36,006 nt of DNA, from assembly GCA_003599745.1 (NCBI GenBank), contig QZJL01000063.1:1-36006 (forward strand), given 5' to 3'. Source of the stretch: Dehalococcoidia bacterium (GTDB taxonomy: Bacteria > Chloroflexota > Dehalococcoidia > Dehalococcoidales > SURF-40). The position numbers and the translations under genes were made by a program. This document shows, in pieces, positions 15,202 through 22,854 of the stretch. Position 1 is the first letter of the stretch. Every line of letters begins with the position of its first letter. The notes under the pieces are model-generated. The model ran no database searches. It had not been told where the DNA came from and saw only the letters and a list, made by a program, of their open reading frames with translations.

Positions 15202-15996
15202 ATGCCTGTTAACCGACCGGTAATCATCATCGCCGCCTACGGCACCGGCGAACCCGAGGCGCAAAAATGCCTGGAGGCCCTAGACGGTCAGCTCCGCCGC
15301 CATTTCGCCGGCTACGAGGTAAGGTGGGCCATCCTGGTGGACTGGCTCATCAAGCGGTTTAAGAAAGAGGGCAAAATAAACCTTTTTGCCCGGGGCGAGC
15401 CGGTACAGGGGCTTGCTGAGCTCTATAAGGAGCTGAAAGCCGCCGGGAAGACCGAGGCGGTGGTGCAGGGGCTGCTGGTGCACGAGGGTTCAATCAGTGA
15501 CGGCGTCTACCAGATGCCGACCGAGGGGCTGCGGGTCGAATACGGCAAGTCTCTCCTGGATGCCGCCGGGCGCAACGTTGACGAGGTGCTTAAAGCCGTC
15601 TCGCCCTATTTCGGCAAAGAAAAAGAGATTACCATCCTCATCGGGCACGGCTCGGGCGACGACGAGCGCGCCAACGTGCCTTTCCAGCGCATGGATAGTT
15701 ATCTGAAAGAGCATTATGCCGACGCCTACATGTGCATGATTCACGGCTCGCCCTCGCCCGATGAAATTCTGCCCGGAATTGACAGCGCGCGCTTCCGCCG
15801 CGTGGTCTTCGTGCCCCTGATGATTACCGCCGGCGAGCACGTGCTGCACGAGGTCGTCGCCGATAATCCCAAATCCTGGGTCGGGCGGCTGAAACTGCCC
15901 TATAAAGTTGCCCCCAGCTTCAGCGAGATACCCGAGGTCGTGGCGATATATATCAAAAGCATCGAAGACGCCTTGCGGCGGCTGGGCGCTGGATAG
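15202..15996 (+). CDS. CbiK family sirohydrochlorin cobaltochelatase-like protein
   Basis: A 264-residue stand-alone CbiK-type protein, the usual length for the family. Opening strand PVIIIAAYGTG; LIGHGSGDD with H149; CMIHGSPSP with H181; and PLMITAGEHVLHEVVADNPKSW with H213. Known CbiK enzymes use His-Glu-His to bind the metal; as in the copy at 6652, the middle ligand position here seems to be His (IHG). The family inserts Co, Ni or Fe into sirohydrochlorin-type rings. No signal peptide, unlike the periplasmic CbiK of some sulfate reducers. AGAAGGTG precedes the ATG, and an AGGAGG directly after the stop serves the next gene. Confidence 0.82.
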   Translation: MPVNRPVIIIAAYGTGEPEAQKCLEALDGQLRRHFAGYEVRWAILVDWLIKRFKKEGKINLFARGEPVQGLAELYKELKAAGKTEAVVQGLLVHEGSISDGVYQMPTEGLRVEYGKSLLDAAGRNVDEVLKAVSPYFGKEKEITILIGHGSGDDERANVPFQRMDSYLKEHYADAYMCMIHGSPSPDEILPGIDSARFRRVVFVPLMITAGEHVLHEVVADNPKSWVGRLKLPYKVAPSFSEIPEVVAIYIKSIEDALRRLGAG

Positions 15997-16006
15997 GAGG
16001 CCATTT

Positions 16007-17143
16007 TTGAAAGCCAGTCGAAACTACCGCAAAGAGTATAAATGGCCGGCAGAGTATCACATGATTACCTGGCTGGGTACCCCGGTCATCGCCGCCCACA
16101 GCTGGGCCGACCTGCTTGCCCAAGATACCGGTATGAAGATGCACATCGGCGGCACCACCATGACGGTGAACCGTTTCCGCTGGCTGCGCTCCGGGCTTTC
16201 CCAGCAGACCGAGGGCACGCCTTCCGAGACCAGTCAGATGGTGATGGCCGACCGCCGCTACGCGGTGCGCGACGGCGGGCCCTTCCCGGTGCGGGTACTG
16301 TGGATTAAGTCCAAGGGCAACGCCACTTTCTTCACCCGCGGCGATTCCAAAATCAAAACGCCGCACGGCATCAAGCCGGGCACGCGCATCACCGACATGA
16401 ACCCCTACGTGGCGGCGACGCGGGTGGTTGACGGCCTGCTCGCCTGGGCACAGGTTAAACATGAGGACATCGTGTGGGTGCCGGTATACAACTCCGACGA
16501 TAACATCGGGGCGGTGGTCGAGGGGCGAGCGGACATCTGTTTCAGCATGCCCTCGACAACACAGGCGGCCAGGGCTGCCACCAACCCTTTCGGGCTATCC
16601 TGCGTCGAGCTTAATGCCGAGGCCGACCCCGAGGGCGCCCGCCGCTACCGGCAGTGTGACCCCCTCATCAACTTCGGCATCATCCCGAAAGAGGTGCTGC
16701 CGGCTATCGGCGGCAAGTGGGGTACCCAGGGGCTGAACCTGGAGTTTACCAGCGCCCGCGAGCCGGCGGAGCAGGTCTACCAAATCGCCCGCTGGCTCGA
16801 CGAAAACCACGAACGCTACAAAGACGGCAACATCGCCAACCTCTTCCGCACCCGCCAGTGGCTCATGAAAGCCCTCGAGGAAACCTTCGTGCCGGTGCAC
16901 GAAGGCCTGAAAATGTATCTGCGGGACCTGGGGCTCTGGACGGCCAAACACGAAAAGCGCGACCGCAAGAACCTGGAAATCCTTAACGGCTACATCACCG
17001 AATTCCAGAAGATCATCTGGGCGGCAGACGATAAGGGGCTTGACCTGGTGCCGGAAAACGAAGAATGGATACATTTCTGGGAAAGCCATCGCGATAAGAC
17101 CCTGCCGCCCATCAAGCTCTGGGCAAATTTAGAGGAGGAATAG
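16007..17143 (+). CDS. TAXI family solute-binding-like protein without signal peptide
   Basis: A 378-residue protein. The start is TTG at 16007, 7 bases behind AGGAGG; longer reading starts inside the preceding gene. The N-terminus (MKASRNYRKEYKWPAEY) is charged, so no export signal is visible. The body resembles TAXI-type TRAP binding proteins: the KWP-x-EY opening, HGIKPGTRITDMN, VVEGRADICFSMPS, and the end ENEEWIHFWESHRDK. It is a paralogue of the next gene product and of the TAXI half of the protein encoded at 11681. The TAXI fold binds small organic anions outside the cell; here an internal role such as ligand sensing or carrying is inferred. No TRAP membrane component is near. Confidence 0.8.
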   Translation: MKASRNYRKEYKWPAEYHMITWLGTPVIAAHSWADLLAQDTGMKMHIGGTTMTVNRFRWLRSGLSQQTEGTPSETSQMVMADRRYAVRDGGPFPVRVLWIKSKGNATFFTRGDSKIKTPHGIKPGTRITDMNPYVAATRVVDGLLAWAQVKHEDIVWVPVYNSDDNIGAVVEGRADICFSMPSTTQAARAATNPFGLSCVELNAEADPEGARRYRQCDPLINFGIIPKEVLPAIGGKWGTQGLNLEFTSAREPAEQVYQIARWLDENHERYKDGNIANLFRTRQWLMKALEETFVPVHEGLKMYLRDLGLWTAKHEKRDRKNLEILNGYITEFQKIIWAADDKGLDLVPENEEWIHFWESHRDKTLPPIKLWANLEEE

Positions 17144-17144
17144 C

Positions 17145-18269
17145 ATGAATCAAGAAAAACAATTCCAATGGCCCGAGAGGTTCCGGGTGATTGCCTGGAA
17201 AGGCGTCGGCGTGGAGGTCACCAAGGCCTGGGGCGGCCTGCTGGCGAAGGACAAAGGTATGAGGCTGGTGGTCGCCCCCGAGGTGAACAGCGTTAACCGC
17301 TTCAAGTGGGTCGGGCTGCGGCTTTTCCACATCACCGCCGGCGGCACCACCGAGACCAGCCAGATGATTGAGGCCGACCGCAAGTACTCCGCCCGCGACA
17401 CTGGCCCTTTCCCGGTGCGCGCCGTCTGGGCGCAGTCTCGGTCGCACTCCGGCTATTTCGTGCGGGCGGACTCGCCCATCAAAACCCTCTACGACATCAA
17501 ACCGGGCACGCGTTTCGCCGATATGTCACACTTTGTCGCCAACGTGCGCATCGTGGAGGCCTTCCTCGCCTGGGCGAAGGTTAACCCCAAAGACCTCGTC
17601 TGGGTGCGGGGCGACAGCTACAAGGAGAATGTGGATTCGGTACTCGAAGGCCGGGCGGACGTCTGCTTCGGCATCCCCACCTCACCGGCGGTCTTCGAGG
17701 CCGAAAAGCACCCAATCGGCATAAGATGGATTGATATGAACTCGGCGGAGGACCCCGAGGGCGCGGCGCGCTTCCGGGTAATTGACCCCCTGGTTGACTT
17801 CGGGCCGATGTTCAACGGCGTGCCCTCCAGCATCGGACGCTGGGGCACCGTCGGCACGAGCCTCTACGTCACTCACCGAGATACCGATACCGGCCTGGTC
17901 TATGGCATCGCGAAATGGATGCACGACAACTACCCGCGTATCAAGCAAAGCCACTCCTGGGGCACCTGGATGAACCTGGAGACCCTGCTCGACGAACTGG
18001 GGCGGACTTTCATACCGGTGCACCCAGGGCTGGAGCAGTTCCTTAAAGAGACCGGCAAATGGGATAAGACGCTAGAGACACATAGCCGGGTTAACGCCGC
18101 CCTCATTGACCGCTACCACGAGGCCTTCCAGGACTGCAAGGACATAGCCGATGATAAAGAGGTTGTCATTGACCCGGAAAACCCCGAATGGACCAAGATG
18201 TGGGAGGACTATAAGAAAGAGCTGGGGATTCCCCAAATCGTCATGACGCCGAAGGACGCCAGAGCCTGA
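17145..18269 (+). CDS. TAXI family solute-binding-like protein without signal peptide, second copy
   Basis: A 374-residue paralogue of the previous protein. The ATG at 17145 is one base after the previous stop, behind GAGGAGG, so the two are translated together. The start MNQEKQFQWPERFRVIAWKG has no hydrophobic signal. Shared blocks are YDIKPGTRFADM, VLEGRADVCFGIP, DPEGAARF and the end ENPEWTKMWEDYKKE. It is closer to the TAXI half of the flavodoxin fusion (RVIAWKG, RDTDTGLVYG versus HRDTDRILVYR) than to its direct neighbour. The last residues lead into a gene-free 184-base stretch. Confidence 0.8.
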   Translation: MNQEKQFQWPERFRVIAWKGVGVEVTKAWGGLLAKDKGMRLVVAPEVNSVNRFKWVGLRLFHITAGGTTETSQMIEADRKYSARDTGPFPVRAVWAQSRSHSGYFVRADSPIKTLYDIKPGTRFADMSHFVANVRIVEAFLAWAKVNPKDLVWVRGDSYKENVDSVLEGRADVCFGIPTSPAVFEAEKHPIGIRWIDMNSAEDPEGAARFRVIDPLVDFGPMFNGVPSSIGRWGTVGTSLYVTHRDTDTGLVYGIAKWMHDNYPRIKQSHSWGTWMNLETLLDELGRTFIPVHPGLEQFLKETGKWDKTLETHSRVNAALIDRYHEAFQDCKDIADDKEVVIDPENPEWTKMWEDYKKELGIPQIVMTPKDARA

Positions 18270-18362
18270 AACTGGCATTTTGAGACCGCCACACCGGGAC
18301 ACGCCACCCCCGTCCCTTGATAAATCCCGGCAGGGTCCTGATTAAATACCCATAAAACGGGA

Positions 18363-18393
18363 TTGACGGTAGTGATAGCATTGCTGGTATAAT
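18363..18393 (+). promoter_or_regulatory. Candidate promoter for the second family-5 binding protein
   Basis: TTGACG (18363-18368), a long 19-base spacer and an extended -10 TGGTATAAT (18385-18393), 60 bases before the ATG at 18454. The extended -10 partly compensates for the long spacer. The stretch 18270-18360 before it shows no clear terminator. Confidence 0.5.
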
Positions 18394-18453
18394 GCTTGAC
18401 AAACTTAGTTGAAGCGGGCTTTTCGGCAGCTAAAACTATTAGGAGGTGGTGTG

Positions 18454-20181
18454 ATGAAAAGGTGGACGGTTTTAATGGTGGTGGCGGTGTTACTGGCGCT
18501 CACGGCCTGCCGCCCGGCGACACCGACCCAGACGACTCCAGAACAAACCCCGGTCGGCGAAACGCCGACCCTGGTTAAAGAGGGTGACAAAACTCCGGTC
18601 TCCACCGGAGTTCTCACGCCTAACCCCGTGGAAACTTCGATGCCCATCTATGGTGGCACCCTTTCTTACGCCACCAAGCTCCCCACCAGTTTCGACGGCC
18701 ATAAAAAATTGGCTTATTCACAATCTTCTTATATGCCGGTCTTCAACCAGCTGGTGATTTACAACCTCGATTACAAGGAGACCACTCCCGAGAATCTCAT
18801 CGGTGACCTGGCCGAGAGCTGGGGAATAAGCGATGACGGCACCGAAATCACCTTCAACCTGCGCCAGGGGATAAAGTGGCACGACGGCATGCCCTTTAGC
18901 GCCGATGACGTGGTCTACAGCCTGGACAAGATGACCGATGTAAACCGTAGCGCCATCTCGGACTGGTTCCCGGCCTACGAGAGGGCCGAGAAGGTCGGTG
19001 ACTACACGGTGAAAGTCCATCTCAAGTACCCGTCGGCGGGCTTCTTAACAGTCCTGGCTGAGGGCGAAGCGGTCATCCAGCCCAAGCACCTGGCGGGCAC
19101 CGATGACCAGACGAAGGAGTTCATGGTCGGCACCGGCCCCTTCATGGTGGACGAATTCGTGGTGCGCGTTCATATCAAGTACCAGCGGAACGCGGACTAC
19201 TTCAAAAAAGACAAGTACGGCAACCAGCTGCCTTACCTCAACCAGTTAATAATCTACGAGGCCCAGAATGTGGTGGTTAACGATATGCTGATTGGCCGGC
19301 GGATTGACTTCCGGGGGCCCACCGCCGGCGTCGCCACAGTCAATTCCTATCAGCAACTGACGGAGGGGGCGCCGGAGTTGCTCTGGCAGAAGCTGGAACT
19401 GGATTTCAGCGCGGTGATGTTCCTCAATACCGAGCATGCGCCACTGGACGACATCCGGGTGCGACGCGCCCTGGGGCTGATCGTTGACCAGGAGAGCCTG
19501 ATTGTCGGCTTCACCGGCGATGCCCGGTTCGGCATCACCGATATCGGCATCCTGGGACCTTCCCTGGGCCTGCACGAAGAAGAGATTCGTCAGCTGATGG
19601 GCTGGGACAAGCCCTATGAGGAAAGGATCGCCGAGGCTCAGCAACTGATGGCCGAAGCCGGCTACCCCAAAGGCTTCAAGCTGAACATGCTGTCCGACGG
19701 GGGGGCCACTATGACCGAGGGCAGCCTGTCCCTGGTATTCGCCGACGCGCTGCGCAAGTACCTGAATATTGACGCCGAGGTGAACATCGGCCTCGGGCAG
19801 ACCGAAATCTACAAGCGCCGGGCAGAAGGCAACTTCGACCTCTACACATCGTCGCTGAGAGTCGAGCGAGACCCGACCCGGCTTGCCGAGTATGCCACCA
19901 CCGGCGGTTTCGCCAACTACTCGCATTACTCCAACCCCGAGGTGGACAGGATACTCGGCGGGCTGGACCGCATCTTCGACCCGGTCGAAAGGCGGGAGGC
20001 GGTCTGGGAAGTCGAGCGCATACTGCTCACCGACCTGCCGATGCTACCCACCGGGACGTTCATCGGCAACCTGATGCCCTATTATCCCCACGTGAAAAAC
20101 CTGCGGTGGGTGAACATGCGCTACTCCAATACGGTGCGTCTTGAGGACGTCTGGATTGACGAATCGCTACGCGTCAAGTAG
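18454..20181 (+). CDS. ABC transporter substrate-binding lipoprotein, family 5 (DppA/OppA/NikA type)
   Basis: A 575-residue exported binding protein. I start at the ATG at 18454, 7 bases after AGGAGG; a frame opening 45 bases earlier includes the ribosome site itself. The signal peptide ends in lipobox ALTAC (Cys19), then comes a Thr/Pro linker. Family-5 blocks are visible: LAESWGISDDGTEITFNLR, WHDGMPFSADDVVYSLDK and VGTGPFMVDEF. It is a paralogue of the protein encoded at 240-2426 but lacks that protein's C-terminal extension. The two copies bracket the redox/tetrapyrrole cluster. No permease or ATPase of its own is in the window. Ligands of the family include oligopeptides, nickel chelates and haem. 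Confidence 0.9.
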   Translation: MKRWTVLMVVAVLLALTACRPATPTQTTPEQTPVGETPTLVKEGDKTPVSTGVLTPNPVETSMPIYGGTLSYATKLPTSFDGHKKLAYSQSSYMPVFNQLVIYNLDYKETTPENLIGDLAESWGISDDGTEITFNLRQGIKWHDGMPFSADDVVYSLDKMTDVNRSAISDWFPAYERAEKVGDYTVKVHLKYPSAGFLTVLAEGEAVIQPKHLAGTDDQTKEFMVGTGPFMVDEFVVRVHIKYQRNADYFKKDKYGNQLPYLNQLIIYEAQNVVVNDMLIGRRIDFRGPTAGVATVNSYQQLTEGAPELLWQKLELDFSAVMFLNTEHAPLDDIRVRRALGLIVDQESLIVGFTGDARFGITDIGILGPSLGLHEEEIRQLMGWDKPYEERIAEAQQLMAEAGYPKGFKLNMLSDGGATMTEGSLSLVFADALRKYLNIDAEVNIGLGQTEIYKRRAEGNFDLYTSSLRVERDPTRLAEYATTGGFANYSHYSNPEVDRILGGLDRIFDPVERREAVWEVERILLTDLPMLPTGTFIGNLMPYYPHVKNLRWVNMRYSNTVRLEDVWIDESLRVK

Positions 20182-20206
20182 ATTTTTAAACGAAGGGAGT
20201 TTGGTT

Positions 20207-20779
20207 TTGAAAATTCTCGCCATCATCGGCACCAACGTAACCAATGGCACCGGGAAAAAGCCGTCAGCGGAGAGGATGGCCGACTACTTTCTCGACCGGC
20301 TGGCCGGCTCGGGCCACACCGCCGAACAGGTCGTTCTCAGCGGCTACCGGATTGACTACTGCGACCACTGCGAAATCTGCGACAAGGAAGAGGACTGCTC
20401 GCTGGGGGACGATTTCTGGCCTATCTACGAAAAGATGAAGGCCGCCGACGCCATCGTTTTTTTCACCACCGTAACCTACGGCATGATGAACCCCAAGCTG
20501 GCCGCCTTCCTGCAGCGGACCGGCCGCATCGCCCGCTCAAACGGCAAACAGTTTGCCGGCAAGATTACCGGCCTGCTAACCGAAGAAGTGCGGACTACCG
20601 GCATGCCGGTGCTGGAACAGTTCAAGCTCTGGACTGAGAGCGAGGACATGAAGCCGCCGCTGGTGGCGAGGGTCAGTTTCGGTTCGAATGCCGAGGGCAA
20701 GCACGTCAGTCTCGCGGAAATAGAGCCGGTGCGCCAGGCGAAGGCCCGGGAACTGGCGGAAGCCTTCATTGACCGCTGA
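20207..20779 (+). CDS. Iron-sulfur flavoprotein / NAD(P)H-dependent FMN reductase family
   Basis: A 190-residue flavoprotein. The start is TTG at 20207, behind GAAGGGAG; the longer frame begins inside the preceding gene. MKILAIIGTN opens the flavodoxin fold. Cysteines C52, C55, C58 and C64 form the compact C-x2-C-x2-C-x5-C cluster motif typical of archaeal and bacterial iron-sulfur flavoproteins, which move electrons from ferredoxin to oxygen, peroxide or other acceptors. FFTTVTYGMMNPKLAAFLQR is the flavin-side loop. It is the last gene of the plus-strand run and follows the binding protein by 25 bases. The electron acceptor is unknown. Confidence 0.85.
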   Translation: MKILAIIGTNVTNGTGKKPSAERMADYFLDRLAGSGHTAEQVVLSGYRIDYCDHCEICDKEEDCSLGDDFWPIYEKMKAADAIVFFTTVTYGMMNPKLAAFLQRTGRIARSNGKQFAGKITGLLTEEVRTTGMPVLEQFKLWTESEDMKPPLVARVSFGSNAEGKHVSLAEIEPVRQAKARELAEAFIDR

Positions 20780-20855
20780 GAAAGAGCCTTTCATCACGGT
20801 TGACTCGGAATACGCCGGCGGCGGCGCCTGGTGCGGCCGGAAGTGACAGCCGGAC

Positions 20856-21371
20856 TCATTTCAGCTTGCCCGCCTGCTGGAGAGATTGCATTGCTGACGG
20901 GTCAGTCCTGGGGTCACCGCCGCGGAAAAAGCTTTCCGAAGGGTAGCCGAGCGCCAGCCGGATGGTGTGCCCCTCCGGTGAGAGGGGCTTCACTATCGTT
21001 ACCCCGTCAAATGAGGCCGAAGAAAGGGGCGTCCAGAAAGCGCCCCAGTAAACTGGCTGGCGATTAACCGCGACAGCAAAGGCCTTCCCGCCAACCGGGA
21101 TGGGAAGCTCGAAAATCCTTTGCGCCGCCGCTGGCACAAGCTCCATCTCGTGCGTTTGGCGGTCGTAAGAGACGATGTCCTCCAGTGACAGGAGCGGCCT
21201 TTCGGCAATCTCAATGTGGCTGAACTTCGGCATCTGCGACACCGGTACGTCCTGCGCCGTAAGATATATGGCAAACCCTTCGCCGCCGGACAGGGGACGG
21301 ACCGCAGTACAGCCTCCCGCAAACAGGGCCGGAAGCATCAGCATCGCCAGAAGTACCAGCCTGAACATCAT
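20856..21371 (-). CDS. Hypothetical lipoprotein
   Basis: A 171-residue protein of unknown function. I place the start at the ATG pair at 21371/21368, right behind GAGGGG; a longer frame to 21443 would add residues without membrane character and overlap the ferredoxin-like fragment. The N-terminus MMFRLVLLAMLMLPALFAGGC is a signal peptide with a lipobox (AGGC). The mature part is beta-rich with no motif I recognise (IAERPLLSLEDIVSYD; ELPIPVGGKAFAVAVN). It may bind something at the cell surface, but nothing in the sequence fixes a role. Confidence 0.6.
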   Translation of the reverse strand: MMFRLVLLAMLMLPALFAGGCTAVRPLSGGEGFAIYLTAQDVPVSQMPKFSHIEIAERPLLSLEDIVSYDRQTHEMELVPAAAQRIFELPIPVGGKAFAVAVNRQPVYWGAFWTPLSSASFDGVTIVKPLSPEGHTIRLALGYPSESFFRGGDPRTDPSAMQSLQQAGKLK

Positions 21372-21393
21372 CCCCTCAGCCGAAATAAGTCCC

Positions 21394-21477
21394 CTACGGC
21401 CTGCCCCAGGAATACCTGACGGCCTTATTCGGGCATTTGTCAACGCAGGTGCCGCAGAGGGAGAAGAGCAAGACCAT
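21394..21477 (-). pseudogene. Short [4Fe-4S] ferredoxin-like remnant
   Basis: On the minus strand a 27-codon frame reads MVLLFSLCGTCVDKCPNKAV and ends at a TAG (21396-21394). It contains C-x2-C-x3-C-P, the second half of a ferredoxin cluster motif, but the first cysteine and the second cluster are missing. I read it as the 3' remnant of a decayed polyferredoxin-type gene. It could also be chance; the conserved spacing and the Pro after the last Cys argue for a relic. Confidence 0.4.
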
Positions 21478-21487
21478 AAGGCTAGCC

Positions 21488-21790
21488 CTACCAGGGGGCC
21501 TCACGGGACTTGAGCGAGGCTATCAGGGTATCAAGCGGGATGGCGGCCAGCGTCATGGTCTGCATCGTGCCCCGGGCGGAGAGCCGGGTGGAAAGCCGGG
21601 CCATCACCTCGTTTGACGGCGCTTCCAGGATGTTGACGAAGTCGTACTGCCCCAGAAGGGCGTACTGGTCGAGGATTTTCGCCCCCAGCATCTCCACCTC
21701 TTTATTGATTTCCCGCAGTGTTTCCGGGTTCTCGTTGGTCGCTTCCCGGCCCTTGTCCGTGAGCGTGGTGAGCATCAGATATACCGGCAT
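21488..21790 (-). CDS. GYD domain-containing protein
   Basis: A 100-residue protein matching the GYD family. YLMLTTLTDKGRE near the start, KEVEMLGAKILDQYALLGQYDFVNILEAP in the middle, and the terminal AIPLDTLI are typical. The family has a ferredoxin-like alpha-beta fold and no known reaction. GAGGAGG lies 6 bases before the ATG. It may be transcribed with the lipoprotein gene downstream on the same strand. A weak promoter candidate lies upstream at 21822-21852 (TTGACA, 19-base spacer, CATAAT). Confidence 0.85.
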   Translation of the reverse strand: MPVYLMLTTLTDKGREATNENPETLREINKEVEMLGAKILDQYALLGQYDFVNILEAPSNEVMARLSTRLSARGTMQTMTLAAIPLDTLIASLKSREAPW

Positions 21791-22004
21791 AGCAGCCTCC
21801 TCTTGCTGGCGATTTCCCTACATTATGTGGCTAAAGAGGCGGCGTTTGTCAATGCGGCATTCCCTTCGAAAACTGGCCATCTTAAAGAAGCAGAGCTGCC
21901 GTACCATTGATCAAATACCCCGATATGGGTCTGGCTTTAGTTTTGAGTTCTATTCCACAAGATGGGTTAGCCTCATTACAGCCTGAAGGCGGAAGGATTC
22001 CCGC

Positions 22005-22607
22005 TTAGCTTAATTTTTTAATCACGGACTCGATGATCTTTCTGGATTCGGATTGATTATACCCTAAGACGCTAGCGGAAAATATGAGGTCATTCTGCTC
22101 CCACAAGTACTGAAATGAAGATACTGGAAACCGTTGACCAGACCGAAGAACTGTGCCGAAACCGCTGTACTCTAAAACTTCAATCCCTGCTAACTCTATC
22201 GGGGTGTAATCGGGATTCTCTTCGGCAAGAGTGTACCTTGGCGATGTTGGAGGATACCAGTCTTGTAACCGGCTTTCGGAAAGATCGATATCTCTGGCGC
22301 TCGGTAAATAATGGAAAAAAATCGACAAACTCGGAACTTTGCCATCAGGACCAGGTACATAACCGAAGACCATATCAATGTCGTAGGATTTCATTCCACC
22401 CGGTAGATAATCAGGTAGTATTATGGGGAAAGGCACCTTCTTTTGAAGCTCTTGTAGCCGTGTTAGATCATTTGTCCGGACTGTACCATCTGGATATTCC
22501 TCCCAATAAATAGGACCGCCACGATTTACTGCTGTGCATGAAACAACTTGAAATAGAGATAAGATTATTGTAAGTATCACCATTACAATTTTCGTTAATC
22601 TTCTCAT
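22005..22607 (-). CDS. Hypothetical lipoprotein, AT-richer than its neighbours
   Basis: A 200-residue exported protein. The signal peptide MRRLTKIVMVILTIILSLFQVVSC ends in a lipobox (VVSC). The mature part has FPIILPDYLPGG and, near the end, an LIFSASVLGYNQSESRKIIES block reminiscent of DUF4367-type domains found in anti-sigma and lipoprotein families, but I cannot confirm this. AAGGGA lies 8 bases before the ATG. An extended -10 promoter (TGATATAAT, 22655-22647 minus) lies upstream. Base composition is lower in GC than the flanking genes, which suggests recent arrival. Confidence 0.65.
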   Translation of the reverse strand: MRRLTKIVMVILTIILSLFQVVSCTAVNRGGPIYWEEYPDGTVRTNDLTRLQELQKKVPFPIILPDYLPGGMKSYDIDMVFGYVPGPDGKVPSLSIFFHYLPSARDIDLSESRLQDWYPPTSPRYTLAEENPDYTPIELAGIEVLEYSGFGTVLRSGQRFPVSSFQYLWEQNDLIFSASVLGYNQSESRKIIESVIKKLS

Positions 22608-22767
22608 TAATATGTCCCTTATGGCATCTCTCTAGTTTATACACGTATTATATCACGCAGTTTTAATCTCAGATTGCTTGGACGTACGCGTGGAAGGGCA
22701 AACATCCCAATACCCGACCCCGATTTTACAAGAACTCCGGTTGACCTATGCCCATCGCCCGCAGCAT

Positions 22768-22797
22768 ATGACACCCGCAACGCAAATGGGCTATAAT
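22768..22797 (+). promoter_or_regulatory. Promoter for the iorA-iorB-thioesterase operon
   Basis: ATGACA (22768-22773), an 18-base spacer and TATAAT (22792-22797), 57 bases before the GTG start of iorA. The rest of the 247-base gap (22608-22854) holds the minus-strand extended -10 at 22647-22655 and nothing else I can support. Confidence 0.6.
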
Positions 22798-22854
22798 GGT
22801 GTTCGTATTTTCCAGTTGATTCACGGATAACCCTGGTACAGAGGAAACAAGCGC

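Noticed and set aside
22115-22513. 132-codon plus-strand frame
   Set aside because: Antisense to the lipoprotein gene at 22005-22607, which has a signal peptide, lipobox and ribosome site.
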